Of a stretch of 64,000 nucleotides of DNA, positions 12,728 to 24,518 are shown one piece after another. The notes under the pieces are model-generated. The model was not told where the DNA came from and searched no databases. It was given only the letters and a program-made list of their open reading frames with translations. Each line of letters begins with the position of its first letter. Position 1 is the stretch's first letter. The stretch lies in NCBI GenBank assembly GCA_963513935.1, contig OY740768.1:72702877-72766876 (forward strand), given 5' to 3'. This stretch comes from Aphrophora alni. Taxonomy: Eukaryota > Arthropoda > Insecta > Hemiptera > Aphrophoridae. A program made the translations under genes and the position numbers.

Positions 12728-12898
12728 TTCTCAATAATGATTCGAATTCGCCCCTAACCACAATCACTAGAAACTTTAAAATAAAACACAATTATCTGAT
12801 TAATTGTTCTTTAGTAATTTTATTATTTCCACTAACAGCATTTATTTTAAAGTTTCTAGTGATTTTGGTTAGGGGCAAATTCGAATCATTATTGTGAA
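12728..12898. mobile_element. Foldback/MITE-like element, 58-bp inverted arms
   Basis: The arms 12728-12785 and 12841-12898 are inverted copies with only about three mismatches over 58 bp. Both start TTC(T/A)CAATAATGATTCG and share CACTAGAAACTTTAAAATAAA. The 55-bp spacer is AT-rich. No clear target duplication was found. The high arm identity suggests a young insertion or recent gene conversion. A spurious small plus-strand frame spans it. Confidence 0.75.
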
Positions 12899-13194
12899 TT
12901 TCACCAGAGTGCTCAACAAGATTGCATCAGGGAATGTTCTGTTTTAAATATTAAGTAACATTTTGTAAGTAGGGAGAACGAGTAATGAGGTGAACATATT
13001 TGGATTCTCAATTACGGCCGTATTTCATAAAACTATTAATATTTATCATATATATAATATAAACTCATACAATCTTTTTATAAGTGCAGAAAATTATTTT
13101 TTATAAAGGCAAACTATTTACTTATCAAATATGTCAGTATTACCAGTAGTTCTGAAGAGGAAATCATAGTTCCTTTGGTGTTTTCATACAGTCA

Positions 13195-13320
13195 ATTTGT
13201 GACTAGTGCCTGGCGCGCTAGGTGACAATACAATATTCATAAACCAAATAAGAAACATTAAATAATACCAGATCTACTAAAACGATACACCACACACATT
13301 GAGAAATAATAAAACTTAAA
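13195..13320 (+). repeat. Diverged dispersed repeat, copy A
   Basis: Contains GTGACTAGTGCCTGGCGCGC, then ATATTCATAAACCAA and GAGAAATAATAAAA. Equivalent blocks in the same order occur at 13545-13680 and, more weakly, at 42275-42400. Confidence 0.55.
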
Positions 13321-13544
13321 AAATAATGAGGAATTTTTTTATTCATATTGAACCGAAAAATTGGTGAATAAAGTTATAGAAAACAGTTAACATTTTATTT
13401 TTCAATTAAAGCTTGTTTTAAATTACTGCTTGTTATACCGCGTTCACATCATTATATTTAATATTTCGGAATACGTGTTTTATTCTAATTGGATTACTCT
13501 CCGGATGTTTAAAAACTTAAAGAAATTGTTTTTGTAAATATACT

Positions 13545-13680
13545 CAATATGGACAATATCTAGCACGCGACGTGACCAAAATATTCATAAACCAAGAAGT
13601 AATACTATACACGTCTACTGTATAAAACATCAACCACAGGGAGAAATAATAAAAGATAACTGTCTTACAAGTGACTTGCT
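13545..13680 (+). repeat. Diverged dispersed repeat, copy B
   Basis: Shows GGACAATATCTAGCACGCGA, AAATATTCATAAACCAAGAA and GGGAGAAATAATAAAA, parallel to copy A about 350 bp upstream. A further related block (GTTATAC ... TATTTAATA ... TTTATTC) occurs near 13430-13480 and again near 14090-14150, so this may be a decayed tandem array. Confidence 0.55.
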
Positions 13681-13699
13681 CCTTGAATTGTAATTCTAA

Positions 13700-16600
13700 T
13701 TTAACATGCATTTAGGTCAGAGTGATAGTAAATATTAAGTTGTATATAATCTGTAGGACACTGGCTGTTTTAACTTTAAAATAAAATTTTACAATCACAA
13801 ATTCTGAAGACTGATGGGTACATGACCAATTTGTTGATAGATAACGTAAACAGTAATCATCTAATTTTTGGTATACTCTAAACCAAAAAGATTATATATA
13901 GCACTTGTATGAAAGTAATTGTTTTAGACGAAATGTACGTTTTCAGTTTGTATAAATGTACTACATAAAAGTAGAGAGTGAGGTGAGTTTGTATTACCTT
14001 TTCGTCAGGTAAGAACTTCTTGTAGACAATTTTAAAAGAAAAGGTCAAAAATCATTTTATTATTTAACTTAGAGTTATTTTTTTGTACAACTACAAGTTA
14101 TACTTCGTTTATCATTGTATTTAATACTTCGAAGAGAACGGTTTATTCCTTTTTCTAAGGGGAATCGTCCTCCCATATAACGACAATGTTAACTTAGATA
14201 CACTTTAAAAAATAACCTGCAGAGATATAAGGCTGAGGTTTTGTACAAATATACAGTATATTCGTCCTTGGTACACATTAACACCAGTGTATTTTGTCCT
14301 ACGTTGCTTTGTAACAATTTTATTAATTTTAAGAAATGCTTCCAAAATTTAAAAAAAAAAACATTTATACAAGGTCAATGTTTAATATTTTTAAATAATC
14401 GCATGCCTAAATGCTTATCATATATCTATAAATTTATTTACTTTCTCAACAAACTCACAGTGGCATTGCTGCACAATCCCACTACTAGTATTGCAGCTTC
14501 AGTCGCAGGTCCACAAAGTCACGGAGAGTCACAGCCATGTTTTTTGTCTTAATTACGTTAAATGTTTAACCTATTCTGATCAAACCATGCTTGATAGTAA
14601 ACTGTCCACGCTATACTAATTGTTATGTCTCCTTACACGTATCCCCTTTCAAAAAGAAAAACCTTATCATCCGCATAAAAGTAAGTACATTTCTCCGCTA
14701 TCTAAAACAGAGACCCTAGCTTACTCCCTTGAATAACCCCATAATTTTATCCTTCAAAAAATACATTATATCAAAATTGCATCGTTTGGAATAAATTGCA
14801 AAGAATTTGATTCCTAAGTTTCATAATTTTTACGTTTTTCTGTAACTAAGTAAACAACTCACAACGAAATCCTTATTAGTCGAGTTAAAGGAGTCCGCAC
14901 TTGACTCAGTCAATTTCTCCTACGAAATGATGATTACAGTATTTCGTTATTTGATCATAAGAAAATAAACTTATTACACTCTTGTGTACGACTATTAAAA
15001 ATATCAAGTTTGTTTTTGACAAACCATTTCCACCACTGAAGTTTTGAACTTTGAGAGCAAGAGTTGACATTTACAGTCTCCCTTATTTAAGTTGGGGTAG
15101 TCAAGGAGAATGGTTTTATTTAGAGAGATTCTGTTAGTCCCATAACTGTTGCTTCTGTCATTCTGTCAGTACCACGCTGCGGTTAGTTACAATATCTTGT
15201 GCAGATTAAGGTTTGTAATTTAACTGAGGAATAACTCAAAATGAAAACCATTTCAAGTTCGATTCCTCTACTATATCTGCTTCTTCTTCCACCTCTTCGG
15301 CTTCTTCTTTACAGTTTAACGGAAGGTTTTTGTATTCAGAAATATTATAACTTCAAGTACTCCAAAATATTTTGTTTAGATTTTCCATAGTAAGACGTCT
15401 CAATAAGACGGCGTCATCGTTAGTTACATTCATTAGACAAACTCCTACGAAACATAACTACTATGGCTGGACAAGAACCTCAGAGAGGACGAGGTGCATT
15501 ATCTAACATTGTTATATTATATTAATATTTTGTTACAAAATTTCAAATAACTGTAATTTATTTATTTTAATTTTATTGTAAATATGTGATTTATTATTCT
15601 ATGATTATATTTTAAAATTTTAGTACTGTGAAGTTTACAATTAGTGTAACTAATTTTATTTTACTGCCCATCGAAATTGTCACTTCTCTCTAAGGTTGTC
15701 TTAGTCTATTTTTTAGAAGTCGTGTACTTTGTACCAGAGAAGGCCTAGTTAAAACGTTCCATTATTGATGTGTTTCTTATTTTCTAAATTGGCATTTTAT
15801 ATTAATTATTGTTTACGAATTTTTCAAAAGTTTTGTTCAGAATAGTCAAGTACTTAGAGAATGATTACGATTTCCTATGATTAAGCTGTTTAAGGTGATT
15901 GTTAATTAATTTAAAGGAACCAATAAAGTTCAAAATGTTGTCAAATTATATGTTGTTGTTTTATAACTTTTTTACGTAATGACTCGTCTTACGACTTTAT
16001 TTTCGATTTTCGATCTACTATGGAGATCGGCAAGATAAACGAAATTAGTTACAGACCTGGTAAAAGTAACAAAAAACTGTTTAAATTTTGGGAACTACTA
16101 ATAATGTTTTTAAATCAAAAGGATCACATATAACTTTTAGATATTCTAAAACGATGATACAATTGAAACTCAAAATCTGTTTATTATTGTCATGTTTTGG
16201 GTCGGGTTTTTTCTTCTCTTCAAACGTACACGATTTAGGACCGGTTTGAAATTATAAAACAGATTGTAAAAACCGAATTAAAACAATTTATATTGATTTT
16301 ATAAAATAATTTCAGTGTTTTTAATGTATTTCAAAAGTACGAAAAAGGGTATCTCTTCAAACCAAAACAAGTTATTTTAATAATTATGTAAGAGGTTAAT
16401 TAATTAATAGTTGTAATTAATTGATTAGCCTACCTTTTTATAAGGTGACTGATCTGATGATGACAGAAAAAAACTGATGAAACGGGTAATCTTGTTGGAT
16501 CAACGATTTTTCGACAGAGATATCAATATAAATAATAATTAACTATTTATTGATAATACAATACTGATCATGCTATTTTAATTATGTTTTTTACTACGGG

Positions 16601-18150
16601 CTTAAACTATATATTACATGTATACTTGAAAGATTACACATTCAGTCCAAATCATAACAGAATAAAAATATTTTATAAATGTACGAAGGGTTCTTGAGTA
16701 AAATTTGCACCATTCTTTCTAAATAATGTATCACGTGGAGCCCCTACTTACTTATGTAGTACAGGAAAAGTTTAGTAGCCTACACCGTTTTATACCTCTC
16801 TTCACATTTCATGACCTCGGGATACCGAAAATGTGTTTTACGATATACCATCCGGCCGTCATCGTTGTCGCCGACAACTGTAAGTACTAATTACGTAAAA
16901 CTTGGTGTAGATGACTATATTATTATATAGTGAACTAATGAAATTCTGAAAATCGAGATTGAAAATGTAAAAATTCCGGTTATTTAAACAGTTTTTTGAT
17001 CATATCCCGTATAGAATTCAACCTACAACACGCTAAGTTAAATATAATTTTGCACATTTCAAAGATTAAAAATAGCTTAGTTATTGTCCAAAATGTAATT
17101 AATTATTTAAAGCCCTGTTCTCCCAATGTGCGATATTAGTATAATTACGAGATTCGGCTGTAACGCGTCAACTGTAAAAACTTGTTGAGAATTAATAAAT
17201 TATACTAAAGATGAATTTTAATCCCACTTTAAAATTTAGATGGTTTATTTTCAATATAAATTACGGTATTAAATAATATTAGGATCAATAACAACAAGTT
17301 GTAAAATTGTGGAAATACAGAAAGTGGAATTGTATAGAAAGAGGAAACGGAATTTAAGTCGCAACAAAATAGAGAGAATACGATATTGTTTAATGTATTA
17401 TTCATGATAGTGAAAGAGAGCTCTATCAGAGCTGATTCAAATACGGATTTTGTACTGCCATGTAACACGATTGGTGGCTTTACTATTGAGTTATCAAACT
17501 ACATTTTACTTTCTCCTATATACTAAGCTGTAATATGAACAAGATATGCAACAAAGGATCTATCCACAAATTCCAGAAACTTGAACACACGGTGGATTCC
17601 ACGTCGTAATACCATGCTGCAATTAATTCACAAATCAGTTGAAACCGGTTCCATGATACCAGATATGGAAGGCCATCAAATCTGACTGGTATAAGGGCCC
17701 AAAGGATGCTAAGACGATGCTCCAAAGTCTGAAGAAGTTCCCCAGTACAGGATTTGTCTAATATGGAATGACCCAAACAACTTTTATTAGCCTACAGTTT
17801 TGTAAAAGTGCAGAGTGTGTATGAATTTAAACCTGATAACAGTGCAAGAGGATAGGCAAGACTGAATCCTGCAGTCTAATGCATGAGACAAATCTTATCG
17901 ACTTCGACAGTAATAAATTACTTCAAATAAATGGATTCAAAGTATTGTTATATAAATGCTATTATTTGTTACAATAATATTTCAAGTGAAAAATATACGA
18001 CCTAGACTGGGAATATTCAATATTTGCTAATAAAAACGTATAAGCGAAAAATCAAATAATTAAAATTATTATTTGTTAAATAAAATGACAAGAATATTTC
18101 GTAGTTTTGTATAAGATATCACTACATTTTAAACTTTACCCCATAACGCT
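13700..18150. other. Long non-coding stretch, no gene seen
   Basis: AT-rich sequence. The open frames near 14241 and 17516 carry no recognised domain and are not supported as genes. Confidence 0.45.
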
Positions 18151-18154
18151 ATGA

Positions 18155-18545
18155 GCTATGCAAGACCTTGCCCTCCACAACAACTTTCATGCTACTAGCA
18201 TCCCTCTGCAACTCAATATAACCACCTTTCTTAACATCGTGTATTGTCTTTATTTTAGTTTTATTTCTCCAGGTTTTTCGGCAAGAACATATTTTGAGCA
18301 GTCTACTGCCATCCATCCTCGGCACATATCCAAGCCACTGCAGTCCACTAACCTTGATTCTTCTTACATAATCCGTCTTGTTGCAATAAATTCCTTAGCC
18401 CGGTTTTGGTTTTTACTTTCCAGTTATTGTATTTCTTCACTGGTCCATTCATCTTCTTAACAACCTATGCTTCCAAACGCTTAATTTTCTTTCTTGACTC
18501 ATCATCATTATCTACACTTCCGAACCCTACATAGCGACTTCCTTC
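18155..18545 (-). pseudogene. LINE ORF2 C-terminal tail relic (RTE-like)
   Basis: The minus strand shows the tail that follows the reverse transcriptase in many insect non-LTR elements. A YGSE-like start reads YVGFGSVDNDDESRKKIKRLE. It is followed by MNGPVKKYNNWKVKT (the family's GPV...W block). TDYVRRIKVSGLQWLGYVPR and MDGSRLLKI are the RLRWLGHV.RM block. DVKKGGYIELQRDASSMK closes it. A frameshift lies between the second and third blocks, near 18390. No reverse-transcriptase core or endonuclease was found beside it. The RTE-like assignment is inferred from the tail alone and is moderate. Confidence 0.72.
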
Positions 18546-19029
18546 AAGATTGTCTTTTAGATGACTTCTTTAAGTTTACTCGATAAATGTTTATTTCTTA
18601 GTGTAGAACACAAATCATAATGATAACTATTATCTGTCAAAATTCTGTCAACACATGTTTATTTATTTTGTTCTGATGAGATAGACCACAAATATATGAA
18701 CTCTTTAGGTTAGGGTGGATTAGACTCCAATGAAAGTACAACCAGCAATCTCCAAATATTTTCCACTTTAGGAGGGGGCGGTAAGCCCCATCTCTTATAT
18801 CCTAGCGTGCCCTTATTGACTTGACAATTCTTGTTTTTTCCAACCTAACGGTATTAGAATATTCGAGAGTCAGGGGTCTTTATTTTATGTTCTATTCTTC
18901 CTTTTGTTATAAGTCGACAATATCCAAAAAGTGTTTTGCCTTTAAACTACAAGAACAAAATATAATTACTATTTAATTACCTTGTATTGAGGTGTTACTG
19001 TCGAACAATCCTTACTTGTAGATTGCACT

Positions 19030-19080
19030 ATCTTATATGACGCGTTTCAACTATTTGTCAGTCATTTTCAAATATATAAA
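19030..19080 (-). ncRNA. Hammerhead-like core motif, relic 5
   Basis: The minus strand reads TTTGAAAATGACT, a short spacer, AGTTGAAACGCGTC. The GAAAC plus two bases plus GUC matches the other hammerhead-like cores in this window. The CUGANGA half is degraded to UUGAAAA, so cleavage is unlikely. No inverted partner was seen. Confidence 0.35.
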
Positions 19081-19839
19081 CACACAAGAAAAATCTTAAG
19101 GTCACATATTAAATCACATTTTAAAAACAGGATTAAAAACATAAATACACGGACGACGCGCGTTGTCAGTTCTCGTTGACTCACGATCGTCAATTGATCG
19201 AGTATCATCTTACACTTTTTTTAAGAAACGGTATAACTTTTTGTAAAAATTATATTTGTCACGGTTAAAATGTATCATTGCTATTATTTAAGTATGAGCT
19301 AATCTCCTTGCGTGAAAGACATAAAAAATGGTCCTCTTGAATCGTCACGATTGATTATAGAGCGACTACATACACTCTATTGAGGATGTGGTTTTCCCTC
19401 CTGGCCTCAACATTCAATATTGTACAAAGTGGTAAATTCCTAAGTTCATTTAGTATACATTCCCTTTTAATAGAGTTTGTTTAATAGTTGGTATTCGTTA
19501 CAAATAATGTAAGTGATAGGTTAATGTAACGGTGAGAGCAAGCTTAGTTAAATCTAGTAGTTTTAGTTAAAAAGTCGGTGTAACGTTAAATTGAACACTT
19601 ATTAAAAATATTAAGATCACCCAGGAAGGAGAGGGTCTATATTGCGCTAATTATAACTACACTTTCCAGTCACTTCCCAAGGCAACTTTGAACCTATAAC
19701 CACCTATAATTTCAAAGCCTATAATGTAATTTTAATATATCTGTCAATCTAAATTACGATTTAATTATATACCAAATTTTAAATGAAAAAATATATGTTG
19801 TTTAAAACAATTTTATATTTTTTTAAATAGATTAAAACG

Positions 19840-19945
19840 TGAGAGATAAGGTATAGTAAAATAACGCATCAAAATCGGATCAGCAGTTCTTAAAGCCATA
19901 ACATTAGATAGACAGACACAACGAGGTGTGAGAGGTGAGAAAAGA
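19840..19945. repeat. Transposon-derived repeat fragment
   Basis: Contains AAAATCGGATCAGCAGTTCT followed by AGATAGACAGACACAAC, the pattern seen near the ends of several insect retroelement and Helitron families. A related fragment lies near 21580-21670. Confidence 0.45.
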
Positions 19946-20348
19946 AAACCATGGCAGGCGGGGAAGTGCTCAAATCGAGCAAATTACATTCAAATTGCTT
20001 TATATATAAACACAAGCGTGTTGTCTTTATTAAACAAATACTTCATAATAAATATATACTCAAATTATTATTTTTAAACCATTATAATATAATTCATTCA
20101 ATTCTGAATTACGTCCTTGTATTATGACTGATATTTTGTTTAAACGAGAAAAATTAATTGAAAGTTCTGAATTTCCTACATTTCAGCACCAAAAAACCCG
20201 AAACTACTGCTTTAATTTTAAAACTTTGTTCACTTCCAATTAGCATTCAAAGCATACGCTAATTTATTATTGAAAATACATGTGTTGTTAGTGAAAATTT
20301 TAAAAAATTCTTAAAATGCTTCGAAAAATGAGGATTATCCACTTTTTA

Positions 20349-21382
20349 CAGTAGAACCCCTCAAACTCGACACAATGTGGACTTTAAGGTTGTCGAGTTT
20401 GGGGGTTGTCGAGTTTTAGGGAACTTTGGTATTTAATGGTTAGGTTTGCAACAAATACTCAAAATTATTTTAAATAACTGTACATTTATTGATTATCAAT
20501 GATTAAACGTTTATTGCAAAAAAGTCCCTGCCTGACAACAAAAAATAGTGTGTTCAATCACACATTAAAATTAAATTTATCGATCGGTCAAATGAGATTT
20601 AAAAAGTGTTGGCCTTGTACAATAGGTTTAGTAAACTAAAAAGACCTATCCTAATATGCTGTAAAAATCCTAATAAAATTTACAGTAAAAAACAGACAGT
20701 CCATTAAATATTTTTAAAGATTAAAACAATTTTATATAAAAAGAAAAAAACATTAGAGCAAAGTTAGCATTGTTTGAAAAAACTTTTGATTGATCTTTGA
20801 TTTTCATTTTCGACTGGACGTCTGGCAGCTTCATCTCGAAGTCGCCGAAGAAAAAGAATGTCCATACCAAACACAGTCCAATACAAATGCTATAAATTGA
20901 ACTGCTGATCGCATATAATTAAGAGTCGGATCATTTTTCTCACATGGTTAAGACCTTTATTACAAAACTTGAATCATAGTTCTACGACACTCCGTTGAAT
21001 TGTTATGACAAAAGACTTGCCGCTTACTTTAATGGAATCGGTGCTAATGACCGGTAGCATCCGGGTGGTTAGGCGCTTGGGTTCACAACAATATGAATGT
21101 TTTGACAACAAATGTTTAGGGCTGTCCTGGTCTACCTGGACCCTTTATCTTTAACTTTGGCCTCTACTATACAGTAGGATTAGAAAGTGGCTAGACAAAG
21201 GAGCATCCCTCACAGCTGTATAAACAAAAGTAACAAGCCTCAACCTCCGGGCATCTGGCAGGCGCACATGGCGTAAAACAATGCAGTGAATGACCTTGGA
21301 AATCCCATGCTCCTTGTCACTGGCCCTGTCGAGGTTGACGGAATGTCGAGTTTGAGGGGGTCGAGTTTGAGGGGTTCTACTG
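20349..21382. mobile_element. pogo/Tigger-like DNA transposon, 1034 bp, internally deleted
   Basis: Perfect terminal inverted repeats of 23 bp begin CAGTAGAACCCCTCAAACTC at 20349 and end at 21382. They are flanked by TA on both sides (20347-20348, 21383-21384), the target duplication of the Tc1/mariner/pogo superfamily. Inside each end the core GTCGAG(G)TT is repeated several times, which may be transposase binding sites. Full pogo/Tigger elements are about 2-2.5 kb, so this copy lacks much of the transposase. A recognisable C-terminal remnant lies on the minus strand at 20764-20890. The perfect TIRs suggest fairly recent, trans-mobilised insertion. Confidence 0.9.
20764..20890 (-). pseudogene. 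Transposase C-terminus of the pogo/Tigger-like element
   Basis: A minus-strand frame of about 40 residues shows FGMDILFLRRLRDEAARR, then NQRSIKSFFKQ just before a stop codon. This resembles the end of pogo/Tigger transposases, where a Leu/Arg-rich helix and a basic linker lead to a terminal (S/T)I..FF motif. The frame is closed upstream by a stop codon, and the DDE catalytic core was not found. Identification rests on the pattern together with its place inside TA-flanked pogo-type TIRs. Confidence 0.55.
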
Positions 21383-21579
21383 TACTAGTAAAATATGGTT
21401 AGAGCTCGAAAACACTGATCTCAAGAGACATTTCAGTTCCAATTAACAGACTGGTGTAGGAAAATGTATAAAATATGTTGAATTTTTTGGTTATCATTTT
21501 ACTCATACAAATAAATATGTTTATAATTTAGTAACTACTGAACCAATTTTATCAAACAAACAGTAGATTAAACCCTAGC

Positions 21580-21680
21580 CAGGAAAGGTTATATAAAAAT
21601 AAAATAGCAATGTAATCGAAATAGCCGTTCTTGAATTATAAGCTTACAAACAGACAGAGAGACGTTGAGTTTACATATTG
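21580..21680. repeat. Transposon-derived repeat fragment, second copy
   Basis: Contains AATCGAAATAGCCGTTCTTG then ACAAACAGACAGAGAGACG, in the same order as the fragment at 19840-19945. Just upstream, ACTACTGAACCAATTTTATC is also typical of such repeats. Confidence 0.45.
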
Positions 21681-22332
21681 TAGAGATGTAGGCAATTATT
21701 GTACAATGTGGCTACATTTATTATTGTATATTGTATAGTATTACAATTATTGTATGTTATATTTTTAAAATATACTGATTTCAATTTCCGTACCTTTAAA
21801 AATAGGTATTCCTTTAAAAGGATTGTTTTGTAATTGTAAAATCTGTTTTATCAATAGAAGAAAACTGCAAAATACAATTATAGTAATGGATTATTACAAA
21901 TATAATAGTGAGGTAGAATCATTAATGACAAAACCATTTCACATATTATCTATTTTGAGTGAACAACGACAATATCTCATTCATACTATTTGATAAATTA
22001 CAGTAATTTATAAATACTTTGAGATTACAACCACTCTAATTATTTTATTTACTGTTTTGTAAGTAAGTTTATGTTAGAAACCTTCAGATTTGATATAAAA
22101 TTTCAACGACATTGGTGATCAAAGTTTGATAAATTTTAGCATATTTGATAAAACCTTTGTTTATGGTTTTCATCATAAATCAACAAACAGAAAATTTATG
22201 GAGATGCCGAACAGAAATCCACATAAATGACAAATTGATTTGTATTTTCAGCAATTTAAATTTTTTACTTTAATGAATCTTCTTAACCATCGTTTTGTAA
22301 TTTCACTGTAAAGTAAGTTACATATAAGACTG

Positions 22333-22390
22333 GGTTACTTGTACCTGACTAGATGAGTAACCGCGCGGCGGGGCATCTTACGAGAAGATG
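22333..22390. other. GC-rich segment with three adjacent hairpin or palindrome units
   Basis: GGTTACT (22333-22339) pairs with AGTAACC (22356-22362). The palindrome CCGCGCGG (22361-22368) follows, then CATCTT/AAGATG (22374-22390) with a 5-base loop. The segment stands out in AT-rich DNA. It lacks a tRNA B box, so it is not a tRNA; its function is unknown. Confidence 0.4.
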
Positions 22391-22633
22391 TTTTCTGGGT
22401 CTCTACAAACGTAGGTTTAGCTTCAACGGTTTTCCACGTGTTATGAATAATTTATTCTAATTGTTTTTTCACTTCCCACTCTCATAACAGTTACATCCAC
22501 TTTTTTTAAAATGTATTGTTTGTGGTATAAATAAAGTTAACAAATCTAAATAAATTTACTATTATTATGAAGAAACCGTTATTTAGTATAATAAAAATTA
22601 TTGATATAAATATCTCATAAACGCTTATTTATG

Positions 22634-22795
22634 AGATAGAAAAAAATTCGAACACATGATCTCACATAAATTACGTTTAAGTAATCAAACGTGTTTCAAC
22701 GACAAAGTCGACATCCTCAGTGATACATGAGCTACAATAACTTTTATAGCAAACGTAATATTTGTGAAATTTTGTGTTCGAGTTTTTTTCTATCT
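22634..22795 (-). mobile_element. Foldback element with hammerhead-like core
   Basis: Inverted arms of about 45 bp start AGATAGAAAAAAA(T/C)TCGAACA at both ends (left from 22634, right to 22795) and reach AAACGTAAT. Between them the minus strand reads CTGAGGA (22714-22720), the hairpin CGAC-TTT-GTCG, then GAAACACGTTT (22687-22697). Flanks GTATCA and TGATTAC can pair as a stem I. This resembles a type I hammerhead ribozyme core, with one or two extra bases between CUGAGGA and the hairpin. A palindrome TATCTCATAA/TTATGAGATA lies at 22611-22638, overlapping the left end. It is homologous over about 70 bp to the element at 60545-60735. Confidence 0.6.
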
Positions 22796-23394
22796 AATAT
22801 TACCTAAAGTCAAGCTAAATATTTATTTATAACTAATAACTTAGTTTTCAATTTTCGTGTAGTACAGGTTCAAGAACAATTGTTTAGATATAGTTTTTAA
22901 CACGCAAAAGATCTTCAAACATAACTTATGATGTATTGTGAGAAAAAAAGAAACGTTAGATTTAGAAAATTTATATTTTCCTTAAAATTGACTCCAACAG
23001 TCAATATCCATTTCAATGAAATTTGTCATGAAGTAGTTATTTATTTTTTTTTTTTTAGGAAAGTTTACCTATAGTATAAAAAAGTAATACACATTTACTA
23101 TAAACATTTCTCTAATAATTACTCTACCAAATTAAACGATGTCTCTATGTATAATTTCTGTGAAAATTGTTATAGTATTAAACTATCTACATTTTTATAA
23201 AAACTTTAAATGTACGACTACCATAAAACTACGTAATGTTTCAAATAAAACTTAGTTAATCAAAATCAAACTCGGTTTACAACAATGACAAAACTAAGAG
23301 ATAAATGGCGAAATACAACCGGTCCTGGGATATATCAAGAACTATATTAGTTCTAAAATACCAGCTGGAGATTAATGATTTAATAATTAGTTTG

Positions 23395-23562
23395 TTGTGA
23401 ACTAAACAACTCATGTTATATTGGTAAGGACTGTTTAAACTTTGATAGATTCCACGGTCCATGTTCTGAGAGGTGACATGACACACGTACAACTCAGCCA
23501 TTATCACGGAAATTGCTTTCTGTCATGGCATAAATTTTAATTGCACATTGTCAATGTAAATT
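23395..23562 (+). repeat. Four-copy repeat family, copy 1
   Basis: Shares ACGGAAATTGCTTTCTGTCA and CATAAATTTTAATTGCACA with the reverse complement of 33035-33210 at high similarity, including the upstream GTTTAAACTTTGAT and GGTGACATG parts. More diverged copies lie at 26160-26410 and 36985-37190. No coding capacity or end structure was recognised. Confidence 0.7.
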
Positions 23563-24445
23563 AACTTGACCCACTGATACGTATGTATTTATAACGTTCT
23601 AATTTTATCTAAACCTTGCCTTCACAAATAACTTTAAACCAATTATTATTTTGATTTTTAACTGGTGAAACACTTTACAAATTCGAAAAATTGAGCATTA
23701 ATGTGTCCATTCAAAATTATGAATAACTATTCCTCAATCCGTATAGTTTACTCTTAAATGTAGCTGTCCTAAATCATGAACTATCTATTATTTTTCTCAC
23801 TAGCTCCAATATTTAAAGGTTTAAGAAATTTTGTTTCTTTCATGTTTTTCTTTTCGACTAATTAATAATTTACTATTACTATCCTCAATTAAAATTATTG
23901 TCTATTTCCGTTTTAGTATACTTTACTCATTAGTGCAGTATATAATAAAGTAATGACTTCATTAAAATGTTTCCTTTGTTACGTTTATAATATCACTATT
24001 CATCTTAAAATTAGTCACAAACTTGTTGTAATTTATCAAGCCACCCATTGTTAACATTCGATGCAATTGTTAATTTCTTTTAAATACGTAGAACCTGTTT
24101 GCCAATTCATTCGGAAATAAGTATCCAACTTGAGATCATTTGAGTACTAAAATGTTTTTGCTGAACTGTTTCTCTTTTATAATGAATAGACTACTTTTTC
24201 CTTGTTGTGAGAACGTTTTATTATAATTATAATGTGACACAGCAGAAATAATAAATATTATAACTGTAAGTTATTTTAACATTAAAATTATTTTTAACCT
24301 TCAAACCTTGTTGTTTGTTTTAACCTAAAATTACGTTTATGGGTATTCTAATGAATAAGCAGTTTTAAAATTGATTGTTATGATAACAAATGTTGGAATG
24401 GATGTTTATCACTAACCAGCGAATTAATTTGTAAAATTCTAAAGG

Positions 24446-24446
<1 letters not shown>

Positions 24447-24515
<69 letters not shown>
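24447..24515. repeat. (TA)n microsatellite, 69 bp
   Basis: Uninterrupted TA dinucleotide. Confidence 0.97.

Positions 24516-24518
<3 letters not shown>

Noticed and set aside
12715..12897. Open frame of 60 residues
   Set aside because: Spans the foldback element; the frame is incidental.
14467..14550. Minus-strand start MAVTLRDFVDLRLKLQY as a possible first exon
   Set aside because: Short, followed by tandem stop codons, with no good donor before them.
15463..15510. Plus-strand start MAGQEPQRGRGALSN as a possible first exon
   Set aside because: Very short, weak donor, no homologue recognised.
17516..17776. Minus-strand 86-residue frame in slightly GC-richer DNA
   Set aside because: No recognised motif and no splice-site support; probably a decayed repeat.
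22333..22410. Possible tRNA gene
   Set aside because: Hairpins do not form a cloverleaf and there is no B box.
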